Shown here: one piece after another, positions 1 to 5,460 of the stretch
Position numbering within the stretch: position 1 is the first letter of the stretch
Layout of the letters: the number at the start of each line of letters is the position of its first letter
Program-made: the position numbers and the translations under genes
The notes under the pieces: generated by a model
Told to the model about the DNA's origin: nothing
The model's input: only the letters and a program-made list of their open reading frames with translations
Database searches by the model: none
Source of the DNA: Flavobacteriaceae bacterium
Lineage (GTDB): Bacteria; Bacteroidota; Bacteroidia; Flavobacteriales; Flavobacteriaceae
NCBI GenBank assembly: GCA_030613745.1
Contig: JAUWLK010000187.1
Span: 1 to 5,460 of the forward strand
DNA: 5,460 bases
Direction of reading: 5' to 3'

Positions 1-1
1 A

Positions 2-2287
2 GTACAAGCTGAAATTATAAAAGAATTTCCTAAAAAAAGTATTCACAGAAGAAATAACGGTTATGCGATTGATCATTTAATTGATACTGAAATTTTTTCT
101 GATAATAAAGAAAAATTTAATTTATCAAAATTACTTTGCGGTAGTGAAGGCACACTTGCATTTACAACTGATATAACTTTAGAATTAAATGACTTGCCAC
201 CTAAAGAAAGTGTTTTAGTTGCTGCACATTTTACATCTATTCGAGAAAGTATGGAAGCTGTAGTTGTAGCCATGAAACACAATTTGTACATGTGTGAATT
301 GATGGACAAAACCATACTGGATTGCACTATAAACAATAGAGAACAATTAAAAAATAGGTTTTTTGTTGAAGGTGATCCCAAAGCCATTTTAATGTTAGAA
401 CTTTCTGCAAACACCAAAGAAGAAGTTGCTAAACTAGCAGATAATTTAATTATTGATTTACAAAAACATAATTTTGGTTACTCCTACCCAAAACTTACTG
501 GTGAAGGTATAAATAAAGCTATAAAACTAAGAGCTGCCGGTTTAGGTTTATTAGGAAATATAGTTGGTGATGACAAAGCCGTTGCTTGTATTGAAGACAC
601 TGCTGTTGAAGTAAATGACTTACCAAATTATATTGCTGAGTTTAGTGCTATGATGAAAAATTACGGACAAGATGCTGTGTATTATGCACATGCTGGAGCT
701 GGTGAACTACATTTACGTCCGATTTTGAATCTTAAAAAAGGTACAGATGTTGGATTATTTAGAACTATTACATCTGATGTTGCTCAATTGGTTAAAAAAT
801 ACCATGGTTCAATGAGTGGTGAACATGGTGATGGAATAGTGAGATCAGAATTTATTCCAATGATGATTGGTGAGAAGAATTACGAACTAATTAAAAAAAT
901 AAAATACACTTTTGATCCAAACAATATCTTTAACAGAGGAAAAATTGTTGACGCCTTTCCTATGGATAAATCTTTGCGATACGAAGTTAATCGAGAAGAA
1001 CCAGAAATTGATACTATACTAGATTTTTCAGATTCTCTAGGAATTTTAAGAGTTGCTGAAAAATGTAATGGATCTGGAGATTGTAGAAAACCTGTTTCAG
1101 CAGGAGGAACAATGTGCCCAAGTTATCGAGCAACTAAAAATGAAAAAGATACAACACGAGCTCGCGCCAATGCTTTACGAGAATTCTTAACTAATAGTGA
1201 TCAAGTCAATAAATTTAATCACGAAGAATTAAAACAAGTATTTGATTTGTGCTTGAGTTGCAAAGCTTGTGCCAGTGAATGCCCTAGTAATTTAGATATT
1301 GCAGCGCTAAAAGCTGAATTTTTACATCAATATCAAAAAGAAAACGGAATATCATTCAGAACAAAAATGTTTGCTGAAAATGCAAAATGGAATAAACTTG
1401 GTAGTATCGTACCGTGGCTAACAAATGCTATTTTAAGTACTATTTTAGTGAAAAAAATTATGGGAATTGCTACAAAAAGAAGTATTCCCAAATTGGCTAA
1501 TAAAACAGTTTACAAATGGTATAAAAACAATAAAAAAAGATTAGAAAATAAAACTTATAAATACGGTAAAGTCCATTTATTTATTGATGAATATACAAAT
1601 TATTACGATGCCAACATTGGTATAGATGCTATTGAAGTACTTTCAAAACTTGGATATAAAGTAATTATTACCAAACATGAAGAAAGTGGTAGAAGTTTTA
1701 TTTCAAAAGGCATTTTAGATAAAGCAAAAAAAATAGCTAATTTTAATGTAAGTCATTTTTCAGATTTAATTTCTAACGATACACCTTTAATAGGCATTGA
1801 GCCATCGGCAATTTTAACTTTTAGAGATGAATATCCTAGACTTTCTGATGATAAAACCACAGCTCAAAAAATTTCAAAAAATACTTTTACCATGGAGGAG
1901 TTTTTCCAAAAAGAAATTAAAAAAGGAAATATTACTTCAAATCAATTTAATAACAGTAAAAAAATATTAAAAATTCATGGGCATTGCCATCAAAAATCGC
2001 TTTCTAATTTATCTGCTTCATTTGAAATGTTAAATTTACCAAAGAATTTTGAAGTTACCATTATAAATTCTGGCTGTTGTGGTATGGCAGGTTCTTTTGG
2101 TTATGAAAAAGAACATTATGAAATTAGCATGCAAGTTGGTGAAGACACTCTTTTCCCAAAAATTAGAAATACTGATAAATCTGTTGAAATCATTGCTGCA
2201 GGCACTAGTTGTCGTCACCAAATTCATGATGGTACAAAACGTAAATCAAAACATCCGATTAGCATTTTAAAAGAAGTTTTAAAGTAA
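2..2287 (+). CDS. FAD-linked oxidase / [4Fe-4S] oxidoreductase fusion (YdiJ-like, D-2-hydroxyacid dehydrogenase type), 5' partial
   Basis: This enzyme probably oxidises a D-2-hydroxyacid such as D-lactate or D-2-hydroxyglutarate with FAD and passes the electrons through iron-sulfur clusters; the substrate is inferred from the family. The frame is open from base 2, giving 761 residues here; roughly 200 N-terminal residues (first half of the FAD domain) are off the left edge, since relatives have about 970-1020. In order: the end of the FAD-binding domain with RRNNGYAIDHL (16-26) and GSEGTL (47-52); the FAD-oxidase C-terminal domain with HAGAGELH (230-237), HGDG (275-278) and a FDPNNIFNRGKI-type end; a ferredoxin-like dicluster region with C355, C361, C372-P and then CLSCKACASECP (417-428); a cysteine-rich CCG domain with HGHCHQKS (659-666), SGCCGMAGSFGY (690-701) and a late C737. 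The TTG at 194 is internal because conserved FAD residues lie before it. No break is visible. Confidence is high for the family and lower for the substrate. Confidence 0.93.
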   Translation, partial: VQAEIIKEFPKKSIHRRNNGYAIDHLIDTEIFSDNKEKFNLSKLLCGSEGTLAFTTDITLELNDLPPKESVLVAAHFTSIRESMEAVVVAMKHNLYMCELMDKTILDCTINNREQLKNRFFVEGDPKAILMLELSANTKEEVAKLADNLIIDLQKHNFGYSYPKLTGEGINKAIKLRAAGLGLLGNIVGDDKAVACIEDTAVEVNDLPNYIAEFSAMMKNYGQDAVYYAHAGAGELHLRPILNLKKGTDVGLFRTITSDVAQLVKKYHGSMSGEHGDGIVRSEFIPMMIGEKNYELIKKIKYTFDPNNIFNRGKIVDAFPMDKSLRYEVNREEPEIDTILDFSDSLGILRVAEKCNGSGDCRKPVSAGGTMCPSYRATKNEKDTTRARANALREFLTNSDQVNKFNHEELKQVFDLCLSCKACASECPSNLDIAALKAEFLHQYQKENGISFRTKMFAENAKWNKLGSIVPWLTNAILSTILVKKIMGIATKRSIPKLANKTVYKWYKNNKKRLENKTYKYGKVHLFIDEYTNYYDANIGIDAIEVLSKLGYKVIITKHEESGRSFISKGILDKAKKIANFNVSHFSDLISNDTPLIGIEPSAILTFRDEYPRLSDDKTTAQKISKNTFTMEEFFQKEIKKGNITSNQFNNSKKILKIHGHCHQKSLSNLSASFEMLNLPKNFEVTIINSGCCGMAGSFGYEKEHYEISMQVGEDTLFPKIRNTDKSVEIIAAGTSCRHQIHDGTKRKSKHPISILKEVLK

Positions 2288-2463
2288 TTTTTGCTCAATT
2301 GATAAAATAAACTTAATTTTAAAAATTCAAAATTTATAATCAGCTATTTTACAATTCTATGGCACTTATATTTTGAATGTAAGATTGATATGAAAAATAG
2401 ATTATTGAATACAATTTTTTTTATAAAAAACTGTTATTACCTAAATTAACAAATAACAATAAT
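2288..2463. other. AT-rich intergenic gap, probably holding the promoter of the coiled-coil gene
   Basis: This stretch of 176 bases between two plus-strand genes contains no open frame I would call a gene. It is long enough that the downstream gene probably has its own promoter. The closest match to the Bacteroidota -7 element (TAnnTTTG) is TATATTTTG at 2367-2375, which has one base too many in the spacer and no TTG at the expected -33 distance, so it is weak. I see no GC-rich hairpin with a T-run that would act as a terminator for the oxidoreductase gene. Confidence 0.3.
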
Positions 2464-3096
2464 ATGAAAGTTTTAAAACTTATTTTCATCACATTCTTCT
2501 TTTTATTAATTTCTTTTTCTGCAATAGGACAAGCAGACCAAAAAGATGAGATTAAACCATCATTAAACAGTGGTACTATTAAAAATCAATTTGATTATTT
2601 ATATAAAAAATCTGGTTCTTATCAAGAATATAAAGTTGTTAAAAAAGACCAATTCCGCAAAATTAAAGCAAATGTTTTAGATTCATTAAAATTATTGAAA
2701 AATGAACTTTCTGAAACTAAAAACCTGGTTGAAATCCAAAATAGTGAAATCAATAATCTTAAAACAGGTTTAAAAACTACCAATGATAATCTAACAAGTG
2801 TTACTAAAGAAAAGGATAGTATTAAGTTTTTAGTAATTCCTATGACAAAATCTGCATACAATGGTTTATTATGGTCATTAATTATTGGTTTAATTTTACT
2901 TTTAGTACTTTTTATTTTCAAATTTAAAAATAGCAATACCATTACTAAGCAAGCAAATCTTTTACTTGTTGAAACAGAAGAAGAATTTGATACTTTTAGA
3001 GCAAGATCTTTAGAAAGAGAACAAAAAGTTAGACGAGAATTACAAGATGAAATCAACAAGCACAAAGCTATTTCAAAAAGTAAAAAAGAAAAATAG
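2464..3096 (+). CDS. Conserved-looking membrane-anchored coiled-coil protein of unknown function
   Basis: I cannot assign a function. The 210-residue product starts with a clear signal peptide: MKVLK, then a hydrophobic stretch of about residues 6-22, with likely cleavage near SAIG-Q (20-23). A polar segment follows with FDYLYKKSGSYQEYKVVKK (43-61). Residues 64-120 are rich in K, E, L and N and look like a coiled coil. One membrane helix lies at about 134-153. A second charged helix (about 160-206) contains LEREQKVRRELQDEINKHK and a lysine-rich end. If the signal peptide is cleaved, the first coiled coil is periplasmic and the tail cytoplasmic. The ATG at 2464 fits the signal peptide; no Shine-Dalgarno-like sequence precedes it, as is usual in Bacteroidota. 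From memory, flavobacterial relatives are sometimes labelled tRNA (guanine-N1)-methyltransferase; nothing here resembles a methyltransferase fold, so I would not use that name. The 55-residue membrane gene follows 53 bases later, possibly co-transcribed. Confidence 0.85.
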   Translation: MKVLKLIFITFFFLLISFSAIGQADQKDEIKPSLNSGTIKNQFDYLYKKSGSYQEYKVVKKDQFRKIKANVLDSLKLLKNELSETKNLVEIQNSEINNLKTGLKTTNDNLTSVTKEKDSIKFLVIPMTKSAYNGLLWSLIIGLILLLVLFIFKFKNSNTITKQANLLLVETEEEFDTFRARSLEREQKVRRELQDEINKHKAISKSKKEK

Positions 3097-3149
3097 AGAT
3101 TACACAATTCAAATATCTAATAATCACATCTTAGATTAGATTTACCATA

Positions 3150-3317
3150 ATGGATAAAAATAAAGTACTTTCTATCTCTGGAATATTCTTAATACTACTA
3201 GGAATTGTTATGATTTATATTGGAGGGTTCTTTGCTGAAAAAATTTTACTCCCTCCTATTATTACCGGGATAGGTTTTTTTGTGATAGCATGGGTATTTT
3301 CAGCTTTAAAAAAGTAA
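3150..3317 (+). CDS. Small 55-residue protein with two membrane segments
   Basis: This short gene starts with ATG at 3150 and stops with TAA at 3315-3317. The product begins MDKNKVLSIS. A first hydrophobic helix spans about residues 8-27 (GIFLILLGIVMIYIGG), a short AEKILLPP turn follows, and a second helix spans about 35-52, ending SALKK. The composition (Leu, Ile, Gly, Phe, with lysines only at the ends and in the turn) is typical of a real small inner-membrane protein, not of chance AT-rich sequence. It sits 53 bases after the coiled-coil gene on the same strand, and its last 12 bases overlap the 3' end of the convergent WbqC-like gene. I know no function for it. A role with the preceding membrane protein is only a guess from position. 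Confidence 0.72.
   Translation: MDKNKVLSISGIFLILLGIVMIYIGGFFAEKILLPPIITGIGFFVIAWVFSALKK
3306..3317. other. Tail-to-tail overlap of two convergent genes
   Basis: The last codons of the 55-residue plus-strand gene (SALKK, stop at 3315-3317) and the last codons of the minus-strand WbqC-like gene (SLLF, stop at 3306-3308) share 12 bases. No separate terminator fits between them. Each transcript therefore either ends inside the opposite gene or runs antisense to it for some distance. Confidence 0.75.
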
Positions 3318-3926
3318 GCTCTTGTGATTTTCAAGGTATTGCATTGCATTCGTGCCTTCATTAAAAAGTAAATCTAAAATACTTAAATTAGAAATATATC
3401 CATGTTTGTTATCAAAAACTTGTGTGTATTTTTTGAATGAATATTCTTTTTTAATTTTGGCATTTGCTAAATATCTAAAATCATTCAAATTATTAATTTC
3501 TTGTTTATATTCTACTGTTTTTTGAAATGGCACTTCTAATTGTAAACAATCTGTTAATACTTCGTAAGAATTAAAATTCAAGTCCAATAAAAATTGATAC
3601 TTCTTACTGAAAATAGCTGCAATTTCATCTTCATAATACTCAAAATATGGTGATGATCTATAAGCAGTTTGTAATGATTTAAAATGTAATTTTTGCCATA
3701 AAAAACTATTTTCAATTTTTACATCTTTAGTTTTTTGTTTTTTATGTGTTTTTGAATGAATTACTGGAACTACCAATAACTGTTTACCATTAGCACCATA
3801 AATATAACACCTATTTCTATAAGTTTGTTTTTGAAAATTATCTTCTATTTCAAATTTAAATTCTTTTGCTTGTACAATAACAACATATTGAATTATCGGT
3901 GCAAAATATGTAGGCTGTAATATCAA
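3306..3926 (-). CDS. WbqC-like family protein
   Basis: This 206-residue protein belongs to the WbqC-like family (Pfam PF08889). The family is named after an O-antigen locus gene; its biochemical activity is not firmly known to me, so no reaction is assigned. Recognisable blocks are LQPTYFAP at the N-terminus (3-10), DNFQKQTYRNRCYI (29-42), NGKQLLVVPV (46-55), AYRSSPYFEYYEDEI (88-102) and, near the C-terminus, YTQVFDNKHGY (167-177) and LSILDLLFNEG (181-191). There is no signal peptide or convincing membrane helix, so it is probably cytoplasmic. Its length is normal for the family. The start is unusual: no ATG or GTG lies between the upstream in-frame stop (3954-3956) and the LQPTYF block, and TTG at 3924-3926 is the only standard choice. 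The gene lies 96 bases downstream of lepB in the same direction, probably in the same transcription unit. Confidence 0.88.
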   Translation of the reverse strand: MILQPTYFAPIIQYVVIVQAKEFKFEIEDNFQKQTYRNRCYIYGANGKQLLVVPVIHSKTHKKQKTKDVKIENSFLWQKLHFKSLQTAYRSSPYFEYYEDEIAAIFSKKYQFLLDLNFNSYEVLTDCLQLEVPFQKTVEYKQEINNLNDFRYLANAKIKKEYSFKKYTQVFDNKHGYISNLSILDLLFNEGTNAMQYLENHKSLLF

Positions 3927-4022
3927 TGTATGTTCGTTGATTGTGTGGTTTGTTTAACTGAATTTATTCATTGGAAATAACTATTTATAAAAAATTCATT
4001 CCTAAACAAATTCATATATTTA
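3927..4022 (-). other. lepB to WbqC-like intergenic spacer
   Basis: These 96 AT-rich bases separate the lepB stop from the TTG start of the WbqC-like gene. No terminator hairpin is visible, which favours read-through from lepB. On the minus strand TGAATTTG (4007-4014) matches the Bacteroidota -7 consensus TAnnTTTG at all but one position, but no -33 TTG lies at the right distance, so an internal promoter is only a weak possibility. Confidence 0.3.
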
Positions 4023-5460
4023 TTATGCTTTTTTCTTCTTTTTATATACGCTAAAACCATAAAGTAACGCTATTACAGCTAAAAAAGGATAAAAATAAGA
4101 AACAGGTTTACCACTACCTCCAACAGTTGTAAATAACCTTTCCCATCTTATTTTACTTAAACCTTTCCCATCAGTATTCCAACTCATCCAAATAAACACA
4201 GGTTTTCCAACCACATGATCAAACGGAACATATCCCCAGTAACGAGAATCTTCAGAATTATGACGGTTATCACCCATCATCCAGTAATAATTTTGTTGAA
4301 AGGTATAAGCTATTGATGGTTTCCCATTAATAAAAATCTCATCACCTTTAACTTGCAAACTATTTTTCTCATATTCAACTATTATTTGTTTATAAAAAGG
4401 AAGAGACTCTTTATTTAAGGCAACTGTTTTTCCTTTTTCAGGGATATAAATCGGTCCAAAATTATCTTTATTCCAATTTAAAGTTTTAACATTTGGAAAA
4501 ACATTTTCTTTTTCTCCTTTTGGACTAAATTTTCTTGTTAAACTTTTTACTGTAGGATTATTCTTTAAAAGTTTTGCATCATCACTAGCCAAGTTAAGTA
4601 TATAATTTCCATCTTGTAGTGATGCACCTTCCCTAACATGATATCTATTTCTTAATATATTAGCACTTATTGGTTTACCTCCAGTATTCACATCGTAATA
4701 AAATTGTAATTTAGCCCTATCTGGTAATATATTTTTCTTTCCATTGATGTATACAAAACCATTTCTTATTTCTAAAGAATCTCCTGCTATGCCTACACAT
4801 CTTTTTACATAGTTTGACTTTTTATCAATTGGTTTTCTAATCTTTTTATTTGTTTTTTGAAAGAAATACTCTACTGTATCAACCGGCCAACTAAATACAA
4901 CTATATCATTTTGTTTTATTTTTTGAAATCCGGGAATTCTCAAATATGGCAATTGAGGCTTATTTAAATATGATTTTGTTTTTATTATTGGCAAAGTATC
5001 ATGAACCATTGGTGCTGCAACTGTTGTCATTGGTACTCTAGCACCATAATGAAATTTACTTACAAATAAGAAATCACCAATTAATAACGATTTTTCTAAA
5101 GATGATGTCGGGATAGTATAAGGCTGCATAAAGTAGGTATGCACTATAGTTGCTGCAATAATTGCAAATGCAATAGAACTTACCCATTCTCCTGCTGCTG
5201 TTCGTGGTTTTAAGCTTCTATCTTTAATATATTTAACATCCTCCACATAATTGATGTAAAAAATATAAAAACCTAAAGTTGCAACAACCAATACAGAATC
5301 TAAATTTGAGTTTTTACCAAAACTTCTAATTGTTTCAATCCAAATAATTGGGAACATTAGTAAATTGATAATAGGAATGAATAATAATACAGTCCACCAT
5401 TTTGGGCGATTAATAATCTGCATTAATACTATCGCATTGTATATTGGTATGATTGCTTCC
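4023..5460 (-). CDS. lepB: Signal peptidase I (5' partial, runs off the right edge)
   Basis: Signal peptidase I cuts signal peptides from exported proteins at the outer face of the inner membrane, using a Ser/Lys pair. Numbering from the Met at 5421-5423: the catalytic Ser is S108 in IPTSSLEKSL (104-113), the general-base Lys is K207 in YVKRCVGIAGDSLEI (205-219), and the last conserved block is GDNRHNSEDSRYWGYVP (384-400). Hydrophobic segments lie at about 11-29, 42-60 and 82-98, with a C-terminal helix at about 443-460 followed by KKKKKA. About 170 residues separate the Lys and GDNR blocks, much more than in E. coli LepB, as is usual in Bacteroidota. The Met at 5423 is internal: the frame stays open to the edge and the 12 upstream codons read EAIIPIYNAIVL, which fits the extra N-terminal domain of flavobacterial LepB. 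I estimate some 35-40 residues are missing. Oddities are Ala in place of the usual Pro in GIAGD, and Leu in place of Met after the catalytic Ser. Confidence 0.95.
   Translation of the reverse strand, partial: EAIIPIYNAIVLMQIINRPKWWTVLLFIPIINLLMFPIIWIETIRSFGKNSNLDSVLVVATLGFYIFYINYVEDVKYIKDRSLKPRTAAGEWVSSIAFAIIAATIVHTYFMQPYTIPTSSLEKSLLIGDFLFVSKFHYGARVPMTTVAAPMVHDTLPIIKTKSYLNKPQLPYLRIPGFQKIKQNDIVVFSWPVDTVEYFFQKTNKKIRKPIDKKSNYVKRCVGIAGDSLEIRNGFVYINGKKNILPDRAKLQFYYDVNTGGKPISANILRNRYHVREGASLQDGNYILNLASDDAKLLKNNPTVKSLTRKFSPKGEKENVFPNVKTLNWNKDNFGPIYIPEKGKTVALNKESLPFYKQIIVEYEKNSLQVKGDEIFINGKPSIAYTFQQNYYWMMGDNRHNSEDSRYWGYVPFDHVVGKPVFIWMSWNTDGKGLSKIRWERLFTTVGGSGKPVSYFYPFLAVIALLYGFSVYKKKKKA

Noticed and set aside
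73..417. Minus-strand open frame of 114 residues
   Set aside because: It lies wholly antisense to the FAD/Fe-S oxidoreductase, whose conserved motifs explain the region; its translation has no recognisable domain.
2036..2270. Two 63-residue open frames, one on each strand
   Set aside because: Both overlap the CCG domain of the oxidoreductase, where the GCCGMAGSFGY and TSCRHQ motifs show which frame is real.
2366..2375. Possible Bacteroidota promoter element TTATATTTTG
   Set aside because: The spacing between TA and TTTG is off by one and no TTG is found near -33, so I do not call it as a promoter.
2622..3107. Minus-strand open frame of 161 residues
   Set aside because: It is antisense to the coiled-coil gene; its Leu/Ser/Phe-rich translation is what reverse reading of Lys/Glu-rich coding sequence gives.
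3115..3136. Small inverted repeat ATCTAA ... TTAGAT with a 10-base loop
   Set aside because: It has only six mostly A-T pairs and no T-run after it, so it is unlikely to be a terminator and could arise by chance in AT-rich DNA.
3966..4015. ATTCAT repeated three times in the lepB to WbqC-like spacer
   Set aside because: The copies are irregularly spaced (28 and 16 bases) six-mers in very AT-rich sequence, which does not support an operator.

Overview
The window looks like chromosome of a marine-type Flavobacteriaceae (Bacteroidota). It is strongly AT-rich, its start codons have no Shine-Dalgarno-like sequence, and its proteins match flavobacterial forms. The best examples are the long signal peptidase I with an extra N-terminal membrane region and the YdiJ-like FAD/iron-sulfur fusion. 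This rests on reading the sequence and on memory of the families, not on a database search.

Layout, left to right. Bases 2-2287 (+) hold the C-terminal three quarters or so of a fused FAD-linked oxidase / iron-sulfur oxidoreductase of the D-lactate or D-2-hydroxyglutarate dehydrogenase type. Its N-terminus lies off the left edge. A gap of 176 bases follows. Bases 2464-3096 (+) encode a 210-residue protein with a signal peptide, one membrane helix and coiled coils, and no known function. After 53 bases, 3150-3317 (+) encodes a 55-residue protein with two membrane segments. The right side is on the minus strand. A WbqC-like family protein (3306-3926) meets the 55-residue gene tail to tail with a 12-base overlap. 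Signal peptidase I (lepB) lies upstream of it and runs off the right edge (4023 to 5460).

How the genes relate: lepB and the WbqC-like gene have the same orientation, 96 bases apart, and are probably one transcription unit read leftwards. The three plus-strand genes point toward them, so the two groups converge near 3306-3317. The oxidoreductase is a metabolic enzyme with no obvious link to the others. LepB and the two small proteins are membrane or envelope associated, but nothing in the sequence shows that they work together.

Two apparent starts are misleading. The TTG at 194 and the ATG at 5421-5423 are both internal codons of genes that continue past the window edges. There are no RNA genes, mobile elements, CRISPR arrays or large repeats. 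I see ordinary core flavobacterial chromosome, not an undescribed system. The least understood items are the coiled-coil protein and the 55-residue membrane protein.
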